Positions 15,916-24,771 of a stretch of 64,000 bases of DNA are shown piece by piece; within the stretch, counting starts at the first letter, position 1; the number at the start of each line of letters is the position of its first letter. The translations under genes and the position numbers were made by a program. The stretch spans positions 1 through 64,000 of the forward strand of contig JBDTVS010000070.1 of the NCBI GenBank assembly GCA_040007095.1. Direction: 5' to 3'. The notes under the pieces were generated by a model that was given only the letters and a program-made list of their open reading frames with translations, was not told the DNA's origin and ran no database searches. Source of the stretch: JBDTVS01 sp040007095 (lineage in GTDB: Bacteria; Acidobacteriota; Vicinamibacteria; Vicinamibacterales; CAVVIG01).

Positions 15916-18759
15916 CTTATCCGTGCGGCGTGCCTGGCTGTCGTGCTGACTGCGGTGGCCTTCGCGACAACGGCCGCGGTGTCCACGCAAGCGCCCGTCA
16001 CGGCCCCGCAGCGCTTCAACCCCCGCGACCAGATCCCCTTCGATCGCGTAACCCACGAGGCGACACTGCCCAACGGGCTGAGGTACTTCGTCCGGCAGAA
16101 CGGTCGTCCAGAGAAACGGGTGTCGCTGCGGCTGGTGGTCAAGTCGGGCTCAATCGAGGAAGCCGACGACCAGCAGGGCCTCGCGCACTTCATCGAGCAC
16201 ATGGCGTTCAATGGGAGCACACATTTCAAGCCCGGCGCGCTGGTTGCGGCGTTCGAGGCGATCGGCGCCCGACTCGGACCGCATGTCAACGCCTACACGA
16301 GCTTCGACGAGACCGTCTACATGCTCGACCTGCCGAGCGATCAGGCAGCAATCGTCGCCAATGGCCTGACCGCGCTCGCCGATTTTGCCGGCGGCCTCAC
16401 GCTGGATCCCGCCGAAGTCGAGAAGGAGCGCGGGGTGGTGATCGAAGAGTGGCGCGGCGGTCTCGGCGCGGGATCGAGAATCCGCGACAAACAGATTCCC
16501 ATCCTCTACGCACAGTCGCGCTACGTCGACCGGCTGCCAATCGGCAAGCCCGACGTCATCCGCACGGCGCCCGTCGCGCGACTCCGCGCGTACTACGACA
16601 CCTGGTATCGACCCGAGCGCATGGCCGTCATCGTGGTCGGCGACATCGATGCGCCGCAAATCGAGACCGCCATCAAGACGACGTTCGGTCCGCTGAAAGC
16701 ACGCGCGAAAGCCGAGCGTGTGCCCGACACGCGCGTCCCGATCTCGAAGCAGAACGTGGTCAGCGTGATCACCGACTCGGAAGTCACGCAATCGAGCGTG
16801 CAGATCATCCGCAAGCATCCCAAAGAGCCCGATGGGCGCGTCGCCGACTACCGTCGCGGCCTGGTCCAGCGATTGATGCAGGACATGTTCAACGAGCGCT
16901 TTGGCGAACTGGTGCGGAAGCCGGATGCGAAGGTTCTTGGGGCGGGCGCGTCTGGAGGCGGCCTCGGTCAGACGGTCGAGACGTTCTCCGTGGGCGCGCG
17001 CGTACCCGACGGAAAAGTGGAAGACGGCCTGGCGGCCATCGCGATCGAGGCCAAACGGGTGCGGGACTTCGGATTTTCCGCGTCAGAACTCGACCGCGCC
17101 AAGAAGTGGCTGAACGCGTCGTACGAGCGCGCCTACGCGGAGCGCGACAAATCGGAGAGCGGATCCTTCGCCCAGGAACTGGTGTCCTATTACCTCGTCC
17201 ATGAACCGGCTCCCGGGATTGCCTACGAGTACGACCTCGTCAAAAGCGTTCTTCCTGGAATCACGGTGTCGGAGACGACGGAGGCCGCCAAGCGCCTGCT
17301 GTCCGGCGACAACACCACGGTGCTCGCCATCTCGCCGCAGAAGCCGGACGTCCGCGCGCCGACCGAGGCCGGCTTGAGAGCCGCCATCTCCGACGCCGAC
17401 AAGACCACGGTGACCGCCTGGTCCGATGCCGCCACCACCGGCGTGTGGATGGCTGACAAACCCACGCCGGCGACAGTCGAATCGCGGCGCGAGATCCCCG
17501 AGATCGGCGTCACGATCGTTCGCTTTTCGAATGGCGTCGAGGCCTGGCTGAAGCCGACTGACTTCAAGAACGACCAGGTGGTGTTCGATCTGGAAACCGT
17601 AGGCGGCGCCGCGCTGGCGCCTCCCGGCGACTACGTCGAGGCGACTCTGGCGGATACCTACGTGGAACGTTCCGGCATGGGCGGCATCAAGGCCGCCGAC
17701 CTCGCCAAGATGCTCGCCGGCAAGGTCGCGTCCGCGTCGCCCTTCATCTCGCTGTCGACGCATGGGGTGTCCGGCAGCGCCGCGCCGGCGGACCTGGAGA
17801 CGGCCCTGCAGATGCTGCACGAGGAAATCACCGCACCAGGTGACGATCCCGAGGCGTTCGCGGTGATGCAGCGTCAGCTGAACGCTTCAGTGGCCAACCG
17901 GGACCAGGCGCCGGGCCGCGTGTTCGGCGAGCGGCTGGCGCTGCTGAACGCCTGCGATCACTACACCGCACAGCCGTTGACGGAGGCCCGCATCGCGTCT
18001 CTCGACCGCCAGAAGATGATGTCGTTCTATCGCGATCGATTTGCGAACGCGGCCGACTTCACGTTCTTCATGGTGGGCGCCTTCAAGCTCGACACCGCGG
18101 TGCCGATGCTGGCCCAGTACGTCGGCTCCCTCCCGTCAACCGGCCGGAAAGCGTCGGCCTTCAAGAGCGTCGGGCTCTGCTTCCCCGACTCGGTCAAGCG
18201 CGAGCGCGTTGAAAAAGGCCGCGAGCCGCGCAGCCAGACGGTGATCAGCTTCTTTGCGGATCCGTCTCCCGACCCGGTCGAGCAGGAAAATGTCGCCGAG
18301 GCGATGACTGTTCTCCAGACCTCGCTGCGCGACATTCTCCGCGAGGAGCTCGGACAAACCTACAACGTCTCGGTGGGGCTCTCCCAGCCGCTGCCTCAGC
18401 GTGGCGCCGGGCGCGTGGAGGTGAGCTTTGGGGCCGCGCCGGACAACATCGCCGCGATGACCGAGCGCGTCATGAAAGAGATCAAACGCCTTCAGGACGA
18501 GGGGCCTTCGGCCGATCTGACGACCCGGGCGAAGGAAGGGGCCAGAAGGACCTTCGAAACCGCCATCAAACAGAACGGATACTGGCTTCGCAGGCTGGCC
18601 ACCGTGCATTTGATGGAACAGAATCCGGCGGAGATCGTGAAGCGGATGGAGCGAATCGATGCCGTGACGCCGGAGGCGGTGCGCGAGACATTCCGGCGGT
18701 ACTTCCCGATGGAACGCTATACCGCCGTCACCCTCGTGCCCCAGGCACCACCGCAGTAG
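15889..18759 (+). CDS. M16-family zinc metallopeptidase (PqqL-like, two-unit)
   Basis: A 956-residue exported peptidase. After a signal peptide (hydrophobic residues 9-31) comes L-P-N-G-L-R-Y-F-V-R and the inverted zinc motif H100-F-I-E-H104. The distal glutamates lie in E-V-E-K-E-R-G-V-V-I-E-E-W about 75 residues later. A second, inactive-type M16 unit occupies the C-terminal half (R-E-E-L-G-Q-T-Y-N-V-S-V). Length matches periplasmic two-repeat M16B peptidases. The ATG at 15889 is chosen because it starts the leader. The frame is open back to 15742, but those codons are palindromic-element sequence, and even the first 9 codons used here are still inside it. Confidence 0.88.
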   Translation: MPPASLHGLLIRAACLAVVLTAVAFATTAAVSTQAPVTAPQRFNPRDQIPFDRVTHEATLPNGLRYFVRQNGRPEKRVSLRLVVKSGSIEEADDQQGLAHFIEHMAFNGSTHFKPGALVAAFEAIGARLGPHVNAYTSFDETVYMLDLPSDQAAIVANGLTALADFAGGLTLDPAEVEKERGVVIEEWRGGLGAGSRIRDKQIPILYAQSRYVDRLPIGKPDVIRTAPVARLRAYYDTWYRPERMAVIVVGDIDAPQIETAIKTTFGPLKARAKAERVPDTRVPISKQNVVSVITDSEVTQSSVQIIRKHPKEPDGRVADYRRGLVQRLMQDMFNERFGELVRKPDAKVLGAGASGGGLGQTVETFSVGARVPDGKVEDGLAAIAIEAKRVRDFGFSASELDRAKKWLNASYERAYAERDKSESGSFAQELVSYYLVHEPAPGIAYEYDLVKSVLPGITVSETTEAAKRLLSGDNTTVLAISPQKPDVRAPTEAGLRAAISDADKTTVTAWSDAATTGVWMADKPTPATVESRREIPEIGVTIVRFSNGVEAWLKPTDFKNDQVVFDLETVGGAALAPPGDYVEATLADTYVERSGMGGIKAADLAKMLAGKVASASPFISLSTHGVSGSAAPADLETALQMLHEEITAPGDDPEAFAVMQRQLNASVANRDQAPGRVFGERLALLNACDHYTAQPLTEARIASLDRQKMMSFYRDRFANAADFTFFMVGAFKLDTAVPMLAQYVGSLPSTGRKASAFKSVGLCFPDSVKRERVEKGREPRSQTVISFFADPSPDPVEQENVAEAMTVLQTSLRDILREELGQTYNVSVGLSQPLPQRGAGRVEVSFGAAPDNIAAMTERVMKEIKRLQDEGPSADLTTRAKEGARRTFETAIKQNGYWLRRLATVHLMEQNPAEIVKRMERIDAVTPEAVRETFRRYFPMERYTAVTLVPQAPPQ

Positions 18760-18778
18760 TGAGGGTTTCGAACGCTGT

Positions 18779-18811
18779 GGTCCAGGAGGACCGGAAGGCG
18801 TCGGCCGTGAG
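18779..18811. terminator. Weak hairpins in the convergent space after the M16 gene
   Basis: GGTCC (18779-18783) pairs with GGACC (18788-18792) around AGGA, followed shortly by GGCGTC pairing with GACGCC. There is no T-tract. The position between the M16 gene and the oppositely oriented zinc-ribbon gene suits a bidirectional transcription stop. Confidence 0.35.
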
Positions 18812-18887
18812 GACGCCGCCGCCCGGCGACCGCCTCACGACCTGAATTTCATGGGCTTCGACTTTGCCTGACTGCCGATCTTCCTGG

Positions 18888-19025
18888 CTACTCCGGCGAA
18901 ATCGAGGTGCGTCCACACTCGTCACAACGCAGATATACGACCGGCAACGCCTCGGATCGGCCGATGACCTTGGCGCTCGGCACCCCGCATCGCGGGCAGA
19001 CGATTCCAGATGAACGTTTTGCCAC
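18888..19025 (-). CDS. 45-residue zinc-ribbon protein
   Basis: A small frame starting with GTG at 19025, 7 bases after a near-perfect ribosome site (AGGAG). The product has two knuckles, C10-P-R-C13-G and C34-D-E-C37-G, separated by 20 residues, as in rubredoxin-like or transcription-factor-type zinc ribbons. There is no other domain. Function is unknown; such stand-alone ribbons often bind nucleic acid or a protein partner. It is preceded by a relatively AT-rich upstream region, consistent with its own promoter. The regular CxxC spacing and the ribosome site argue that it is real. Confidence 0.7.
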   Translation of the reverse strand: MAKRSSGIVCPRCGVPSAKVIGRSEALPVVYLRCDECGRTSISPE

Positions 19026-19262
19026 AGATTTTCTCCTCAGATGCTATCTATACCTTCAATTAGACAGCAAGTCTGACCAAAAGGGTACAGCCATCGACGG
19101 TAACCTTCTCGGAGGCAAGACGGCCCAACGATAGTCTTTCGGCCCAATTGCAAGGGTCTGGGACTCGACCATCGGACTCGGTGCCGAAATTTCACAGCAG
19201 ATTCGCTGTATGTTCGCTACTGCCGCAGTCTGGGCGGGCAGCCTCTTTGGGGGTCAGGGCGG

Positions 19263-19664
19263 CTATTGCACCACGATCGTCCCCACCATGTTGGGGTGTA
19301 TCAGGCAGAGATAGGGGAAAGAACCCGGCGACTGGAAGGTGAAGCTGAAACTCGCCCCGGGCTGAAGCGTGGGCGAACCCCACACGTTGGTCGTTGATGT
19401 GCTGGTGTGGGGATCGACGTCGTTGTTGATCCAGGTCACCGTCGCTCCAAGCGACACCGTCGCAGGATTCGGTGCATACGCTGTCGTCGTGAGCAGTGTT
19501 GCCCCGCGCGGCATCGAGATCGTGACCGGTGTCGGACCGGGCGTCGGCGCCGGCGTCGGCGTCGGTGTCGGCGTCACGGGAGTAGTGGACGGGCTGCTAC
19601 TGCTGCAGCCCGCCACCAAGATCGCTGACACCACAAGGGCAAATACGATGTGACCGAAGCGCAT
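19263..19664 (-). CDS. Cupredoxin-domain lipoprotein (plastocyanin-like)
   Basis: A 133-residue lipoprotein. The lipobox is I-L-V-A-G-C, followed by a serine/threonine/proline linker (T-P-T-P-T-P-A-P-T-P-G-P). The cupredoxin domain has type-1 copper ligands visible as D-P-H-T in the middle and C-L-I-H-P-N-M at the end (Cys, His, Met). It should sit on the membrane facing the periplasm and carry one electron through a single copper. The ATG at 19664 is chosen because the signal peptide begins there. It is 55 bp downstream of the CHRD gene in the same orientation. Confidence 0.85.
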   Translation of the reverse strand: MRFGHIVFALVVSAILVAGCSSSSPSTTPVTPTPTPTPAPTPGPTPVTISMPRGATLLTTTAYAPNPATVSLGATVTWINNDVDPHTSTSTTNVWGSPTLQPGASFSFTFQSPGSFPYLCLIHPNMVGTIVVQ

Positions 19665-19719
19665 CGGAATTCGTTTCTGAACGCGGTTGAACTGGTAATC
19701 CGTCCGGCTCAACGACGCC

Positions 19720-20211
19720 CTACTGTTTGAGGATCAGCTGACCACGAATTTCGCCGCCAGGATTCACAGTGGAGTGCACGTTGACGTACGAATTGCCGCC
19801 GAGGATCGCCTGAAACATGTCGTCGGCCGAGCGGATACCCACATTCGGGTTCAACGCAAACGCGGTGTCCGGGACTACGCCGGTGAAGCTGAAGTCGTTC
19901 GAAGAGGCGACCGCCGGTGCGAAGTTCACGACCACAGGACCGGCGGTGCCCGCCGGCCCCGCATGGATGTGGCTGGCCGTCACGCCGCTCGGTAGGTTGA
20001 ACACCGTCACCGTGTAGGTGACCGTTCGCGCCGTCAAGTCGACGACGACCGTCGCAGACCCGAAGGCGCCCGTGTTGATGCCGGGAGCCGGTGTCTCGCC
20101 GGCGCCCGTCAAGGTTGCGGTCAACGTGAACTGCTGGGCGGAGGCGGGAGCGGCTCCAAATCCCACGAGAGCCACGGCGGCGAAGAGAGGCAACATCCAG
20201 CGAGTTGTCAT
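19720..20211 (-). CDS. Secreted CHRD-domain protein
   Basis: A 163-residue exported protein with a signal peptide (cleavage after A-S-A) and one CHRD domain. Typical features are L-T-G-A-G-E-T-P-A-P...G-A-F-G-S-A, A-S-H-I-H-A-G-P-A-G, and the closing N-P-G-G-E-I-R-G-Q-L. CHRD domains are beta-rich and of unknown function in bacteria. The ATG at 20211 follows AGGAGA at 8 bases. Upstream, TTGACA (20294 to 20289 on the minus strand) could be a -35 box, but no good -10 follows. With the cupredoxin and the DUF5777 protein it forms an envelope group. Confidence 0.85.
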   Translation of the reverse strand: MTTRWMLPLFAAVALVGFGAAPASAQQFTLTATLTGAGETPAPGINTGAFGSATVVVDLTARTVTYTVTVFNLPSGVTASHIHAGPAGTAGPVVVNFAPAVASSNDFSFTGVVPDTAFALNPNVGIRSADDMFQAILGGNSYVNVHSTVNPGGEIRGQLILKQ

Positions 20212-20457
20212 ACGGATTCTCCTTTTCGATGTCAGCAAATGGCGGTCGGCACGCAGTTCGCACGAGGCATGCCACCCGCAAAGGGTAGTGTCAAGTTATC
20301 CAGAAGAAAAGACTTAATCCGATCTGCAGACTCAGCGAGTCCCGCCGCCCTTTACCAATCGCGAAAGAAGAGTCGACTGCGTGTAAATTGAACAGCGTGG
20401 CCGCCTACCGGTGTTCCTCCCTCCCGTGCCCAGCGCACGAACTCATCACTCCCCGCG

Positions 20458-21438
20458 TTAGAAAAACTTTCGCGCAAGATTGAATCCGAGATAGAGAGTT
20501 TCCGGGGCCCCGCCCCGCGCCACCTGTCCATACGTGGTGCCGAACGTGTTCGCGAACGTCAACTGGAAGACGTGCGCACCCACACGTTTTTCAACCCCGA
20601 ACGCGTACTCGACCTGTCCCGGCGCATACCCGGCCAGCCGGGGCGACACTTCAGCGACGACGTAGGCCGACGAGCCGAGGCGCGCCCTGCCGCCCAGGCC
20701 GAGCATCATCGTGTCGCGATTCACGCCTATCGCGGCCGCCGAATTGTGAATCCAGATCGGCGTGGCGTACACCGCGAGCCGGTCCTGGATCTCGCGCGAC
20801 ACCACCAGACCCAGGGTGGGCGCGAACCGTTCCTGGAAGTTGTTCGGGCCTTCGACCGAGACCAGTCCAGACACCGAGAGAGGCATCGCACTCGACTGAT
20901 GCACCGCATCGTACCGACCAGAGAACTGGATTGTCTTTTCGAAGCTCGAACGGGTGAACGCCACCTGAACGTGCGAAACGATGGCGTATCGGTATTCCAG
21001 CCCGATGACGGCGCCCTGATCGAGACCGAACAGGTTGCTCGCCTGATCTCCGAAGTCCCCGCTTCGCAAGTTGCCGCCAAACCGGTGAGTGACCCGGAAG
21101 TTGCCCGAGTGACGCGGCAGCCGCAGCGTCGTGGGGAGGTTGACGACAAAATAATCCGGCTCCGCCAGATCGAGCCCCCGGTCGTCGTCGCCGGCCTGGG
21201 CGGGCGCCGCGGTCGAAGCACCGCCGGCATCGGCAGCGACGTTCGACGGGGAGGCATCACTCGACGAGGCGTTCGACTGTGCGCCGGCGGGACCGACGAG
21301 AGCCAGGACGAAGACGAGCGCGATCACCAGACGCGAGCGGAAGCAAGAGGAAGAGGACGGCGGACAGCAAAGGGATCCAATCACGCGGCACGATACAGCA
21401 AGGGCGGTACCACCGGTAACTGATTGAAAATAAGTCAT
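20458..21438 (-). CDS. DUF5777-type outer-membrane beta-barrel protein
   Basis: A 326-residue protein. A hydrophobic segment (residues 36-53, ending A-G-A-Q) is the likely signal peptide, so the true start may lie a few codons inside the frame. After a serine/alanine-rich linker come alternating beta-strands and conserved phrases such as N-L-P-T-T-L-R-L-P-R-H-S-G-N-F-R-V-T-H-R-F and F-G-L-D-Q-G-A-V-I-G-L-E-Y-R-Y, ending in Phe. This is typical of DUF5777 barrels. Such genes are often near cytochrome or copper-protein genes, and here a cupredoxin lies two genes downstream. Confidence 0.75.
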   Translation of the reverse strand: MTYFQSVTGGTALAVSCRVIGSLCCPPSSSSCFRSRLVIALVFVLALVGPAGAQSNASSSDASPSNVAADAGGASTAAPAQAGDDDRGLDLAEPDYFVVNLPTTLRLPRHSGNFRVTHRFGGNLRSGDFGDQASNLFGLDQGAVIGLEYRYAIVSHVQVAFTRSSFEKTIQFSGRYDAVHQSSAMPLSVSGLVSVEGPNNFQERFAPTLGLVVSREIQDRLAVYATPIWIHNSAAAIGVNRDTMMLGLGGRARLGSSAYVVAEVSPRLAGYAPGQVEYAFGVEKRVGAHVFQLTFANTFGTTYGQVARGGAPETLYLGFNLARKFF

Positions 21439-21602
21439 TTTGTCAATCTTCCATTACTGTTGGCGTAAGGCCTTACGAACGGCGTCCATTGTGTGCGTCG
21501 CTTCCGGCGCAATCGTCGGCGGGATCAGTGTCGAGGCCACGCGTACGCGACAACATCACACCAGCAGCCCTGGCGCCGGCATCAACGTGACGAGCAGAGG
21601 TC

Positions 21603-22034
21603 CTACGTTCGATTGAGATCGGGAACCCAGGTCGTGATCGCCTTCTTGATCTGATCGGCAGTGAGCCGATCCCGGTCCGCCCGCTCGAGGAGCGCGGGAA
21701 GCTCGCTGTCGGACGCGAAACGCAGCGCGATCACCTGCGGCGACGAGAGACGCGCGAGGGTCGCCAGCTGCGCGGCGGTCAGCAACTGGCCGCAGCGAAG
21801 CCTCATCTCGAGCATGATGATGCGATCCTGCAGCTTCGTCGTATAGACGCGGCTGATCGTGAGCAGGACGAGAACCGACCCCATCAGCGCCACCAGGCCG
21901 GCCGCGAACATCTCGGACCCACCCACGTGAAACCAGCGCAGCGCGAACAACAGCCCGGCGGCGACCAGCAACAGAAAGCCAATGCCGGTCAGCTTCGGAT
22001 TGTGGCGGTGGGTCGCGTAGGTTTGTGTGGACAT
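21603..22034 (-). CDS. DUF6526-type membrane protein
   Basis: A 143-residue protein with two transmembrane helices (about residues 17-33 and 41-60) and a cytosolic helical tail (K-L-Q-D-R-I-I-M-L-E-M-R-L-R, then L-L-E-R-A-D-R-D-R-L-T-A-D-Q-I-K-K-A). This matches the small DUF6526 family of unknown function. ATG at 22034 is selected because AAAGGAG lies 8 bases upstream. It is the last gene of the minus-strand run that includes tatC. Confidence 0.7.
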   Translation of the reverse strand: MSTQTYATHRHNPKLTGIGFLLLVAAGLLFALRWFHVGGSEMFAAGLVALMGSVLVLLTISRVYTTKLQDRIIMLEMRLRCGQLLTAAQLATLARLSSPQVIALRFASDSELPALLERADRDRLTADQIKKAITTWVPDLNRT

Positions 22035-22089
22035 CACTGCTCCTTTGGCAGGCCGAAGGGCCTGCGCGACGTCTCTTCGAATTCGCGGG

Positions 22090-22905
22090 TTACTCGAGGC
22101 TGGTCTCGTCGGAGCTTGGGCGTGTGACCGGCCCGACAATCCACGCGATCACGATACCGATCAGATACAGCCCCACCATCGGGGCCGCGAACAACGCCTG
22201 GGTCGCCGCATCGCCGCTCGGGGTGATGACCGCGGCGGCGATGAAGATGAGCAGAAACGCGTACTTGAAATGGACCAGCAGAAATCGTGCGGTCACGAGG
22301 CCCATCTTTGCCAGAAAGAATACGACCGCCGGCATCTGAAAGACCAGGCCCATGCCGAACAGCATCTTGGTGTACAGGCCGAAGACATCCTCCAGCTTCG
22401 GCATGAACGCCAGCGTCCCGGTGTTGAAGCTGGCAAAGAACGCGATCATCCAGCGAAACACGATGAAGTGATTGAACAGCGCGCCGCTGACGAAGCCGAG
22501 GCTCGTCAGCAGGACGAACGACGCCGCGAACCGCTTGTGTTGCTGCTGGTACAGGATCGGGGCGATCAGGCGCCAGACCTGATACATCACGAAGGGCGAC
22601 GCGAACACGACGCCTGCGATCAGCGCAATCTGGACATACACCGAGAACGCTTCGCCCGGCTGCGTGTAGATCATCTTGCTGCCGGCTGGGAGGATCGATC
22701 GAATCGGCCGGAAGACGAAATCGAAAATCGGGTTGATGAACGCGAACGCGATCAGCATGCCGACGGCGACCGCGATGGCCGCATACACGATGCGGCGGCG
22801 GAGCTCCTCGAGGTGCCGCAGGAGCGAGACGCCCGCGCCCTCGTCGTCGCCGCCTGGGGTGGGACGGTTACGATCGTGGGGCCGGCGGGCGAGGTGCAGC
22901 TTCAT
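22090..22905 (-). CDS. tatC: Sec-independent protein translocase subunit TatC
   Basis: A 271-residue inner-membrane protein with six transmembrane helices. The N-terminal signature is L-L-R-H-L-E-E-L-R-R-R-I, followed by I-Y-T-Q-P-G-E-A-F, the conserved Glu region that binds twin-arginine signals, and F-M-P-K-L-E-D-V-F in the periplasmic part. TatC is the receptor for folded Tat substrates; the DUF1552 protein at 59067 is a candidate substrate. No tatA/B lies beside it. The start is 13 bp after the stop of the TetR gene, so it may ride on the exporter operon's transcript. Confidence 0.93.
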   Translation of the reverse strand: MKLHLARRPHDRNRPTPGGDDEGAGVSLLRHLEELRRRIVYAAIAVAVGMLIAFAFINPIFDFVFRPIRSILPAGSKMIYTQPGEAFSVYVQIALIAGVVFASPFVMYQVWRLIAPILYQQQHKRFAASFVLLTSLGFVSGALFNHFIVFRWMIAFFASFNTGTLAFMPKLEDVFGLYTKMLFGMGLVFQMPAVVFFLAKMGLVTARFLLVHFKYAFLLIFIAAAVITPSGDAATQALFAAPMVGLYLIGIVIAWIVGPVTRPSSDETSLE

Positions 22906-22918
22906 GCGGTGCCAACCA

Positions 22919-23653
22919 TTATAGTTGGCGGCTGCGGCGGGACCGCGCGTCGCTCCCGCCGCGACGGCTCGGCCCGCGATTGGCCCGGCCCGCGGCGGGA
23001 CGTGCCGCGCCGGGCCTTCCGGCGCCGGCTGTGCTTCGCATCGCGTGAACGCCGGCGATTGAAAACAGCGCGATATGCTCGGACAGGGCGGCGACGGCCG
23101 CCGGAGTCACCTTGAAATCGGGATAGAGGCGGGCGGTCACCGGATTGGGAATGACCGACACGCACTGCATGTGAATGCTCTGCGCGCACCGGATCGCGCG
23201 GTCGTCATCGGGCGGGCAGCACAGCAGTTCGGCAACCAGCTCGCGCAGATAGCTGATTCGCGGCCGAATCGCCTGCTGCACGATGACGTCGAGCGCCGGC
23301 GTCGGGTCGGCAAGCTCGCGCGAGATCAGCCGATGAATCCAGGCGTCGCGCCCGGACGCGGCGACCCGCTTGAGAAAGCCATGGATGTAGGCGCGGATCT
23401 TCTCTTCGGCGCCGGCCTCTCCTGCCGCGGACCGCGCCGATTGCAGCGCCGCGCGCATCGATTGCACCGCGGTGCGGAGCACTTCGCGGTACAGCCCGAG
23501 CTTGTCGTTGAAGTGATAGTTGACGGCCGCCACGTTCGCGTCCGCCTCGCGACAGATGTCCCGGACCGTCACCTGCGTGAAACCGCGATCGGCGAACAGC
23601 CGCGCGGCGGCGTGCAACAGGCGATTGCGCGTTTCTCGATCGCCCGGCTTCAT
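22919..23653 (-). CDS. TetR-family regulator, CecR-like
   Basis: A 244-residue repressor. The N-terminal TetR helix-turn-helix spans about residues 6-55 (R-L-L-H-A-A-A-R-L-F-A-D-R-G-F, D-I-C-R-E-A-D-A-N-V-A-A-V-N-Y-H-F). The ligand domain resembles the CecR (DUF1956) group. It is the fourth gene of an exporter operon arranged like E. coli cecR-ybhGFSR, so it probably autoregulates the pump in response to a toxic compound. The last 35 residues are an Arg/Gly/Ala-rich tail coded by a GC palindrome (22954-22963 with 22991-23000), probably acquired non-coding sequence. It starts 2 bp after the permease stop. Confidence 0.87.
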   Translation of the reverse strand: MKPGDRETRNRLLHAAARLFADRGFTQVTVRDICREADANVAAVNYHFNDKLGLYREVLRTAVQSMRAALQSARSAAGEAGAEEKIRAYIHGFLKRVAASGRDAWIHRLISRELADPTPALDVIVQQAIRPRISYLRELVAELLCCPPDDDRAIRCAQSIHMQCVSVIPNPVTARLYPDFKVTPAAVAALSEHIALFSIAGVHAMRSTAGAGRPGAARPAAGRANRGPSRRGGSDARSRRSRQL

Positions 23654-23655
23654 CC

Positions 23656-24768
23656 TTACAGCGTCCGTCTGAACAGCATGGTCGCCGCGGTCATGGCGAC
23701 CGCTGAGAAGAGGCAGAGGTAGACGAGATCGCCGCCGATGGCCGCGAAACCGGTGTCCTTCAACAGCAGGCTCTTGAGCGCATGCACCGCGTAGGTGAAC
23801 GGATCGACGTTCGCAATCACCTGCATCCACGCCGGAAACCCCTGCTGCGGATAGACGGCGCCGCTCGGAAAGTACAACACGGTGTTCAGGACGCCAAAGG
23901 TGGCGCGCGGCATCAGCGGGTCGGTGACCCGGACCATCAGCAGGAACATCAGGCTGATCAGCGCAAACGCCGTCACGATGATCACGACTTCCAGGCGCAG
24001 CAGCCGCATCGGCTCGAGCGGGTTCGGCACTCCGGCGATGAGCGACCCCACCAGCAGGATCGACGTGCCGGCGATGACCGCCTTGATGGTGCCGGAGATG
24101 TTGAAGCCCATGATCAGCTCGAGCTTGGTGATCGGCGTCACCAGGTAGCCTTCGTGCAGTCCGCGCGCCTTGTCGTCGATGTAGATGATGCCGCCGCCGA
24201 TCATCACCATCATGAAGATCGACATCACGATCGAGCCGGGCAACAAGTACTGCACGTACGGCACGTACGGATAAATTTCGACGACATCGAGCGCGGCGGC
24301 GCCAGCCACCCGCGGGGCGTTGACCGGCAGATTGAACGCCGACAGCAGGGTGCCCATCTGGCCCACCAGCGTCGCCGAGACGAAGTTGTCGGTGTTGTCC
24401 TCGATCAGGGCGAGCCGCGGCTCGTTGTGCTGCAGGACGCGGCGCGAGAATCCCGGCGGGATGGTCAGCACGCCGTTGACGCGGCCGTTGCGGAGGTCGG
24501 TCAGGGCGTCGCCCGGATCGGCATACTCCACCGTGTCAAAGGTGCGCGCGCCCGCGGTCACGGCTCCGGTCAGCTCACGGATTCTCACCGCCGGCAGTCC
24601 ATGGTCCTGGTCGACAATGGCCACCTTCAGGTGCTTGACGTTGCCGCCGAAGGCGTAGCCCAGCACGCACAGCTGCACGATCGGCATCACCATCGACATG
24701 ATGATCAGCATCGGGCTGCGACGGAATCGCCGCAGTTCGCGTTCGATGATGGCCAGCGTACGATGCAT
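23656..24768 (-). CDS. ABC-2-type exporter permease (YbhS/YbhR-like)
   Basis: A 370-residue inner-membrane protein: one N-terminal helix (about 20-40), a large periplasmic domain, then five helices in the C-terminal half with the ABC-2 signature region around P-L-M-P-R-A-T-F-G-V-L-N-T-V-L-Y-F-P-S-G-A-V-Y-P. E. coli has two such permeases (YbhS and YbhR). Only one gene is present here, so the transporter is probably a homodimer. It lies 3 bp after the ATPase stop. With the HlyD protein and an outer-membrane channel elsewhere it would form a drug-efflux complex. Confidence 0.87.
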   Translation of the reverse strand: MHRTLAIIERELRRFRRSPMLIIMSMVMPIVQLCVLGYAFGGNVKHLKVAIVDQDHGLPAVRIRELTGAVTAGARTFDTVEYADPGDALTDLRNGRVNGVLTIPPGFSRRVLQHNEPRLALIEDNTDNFVSATLVGQMGTLLSAFNLPVNAPRVAGAAALDVVEIYPYVPYVQYLLPGSIVMSIFMMVMIGGGIIYIDDKARGLHEGYLVTPITKLELIMGFNISGTIKAVIAGTSILLVGSLIAGVPNPLEPMRLLRLEVVIIVTAFALISLMFLLMVRVTDPLMPRATFGVLNTVLYFPSGAVYPQQGFPAWMQVIANVDPFTYAVHALKSLLLKDTGFAAIGGDLVYLCLFSAVAMTAATMLFRRTL

Positions 24769-24771
24769 CGA

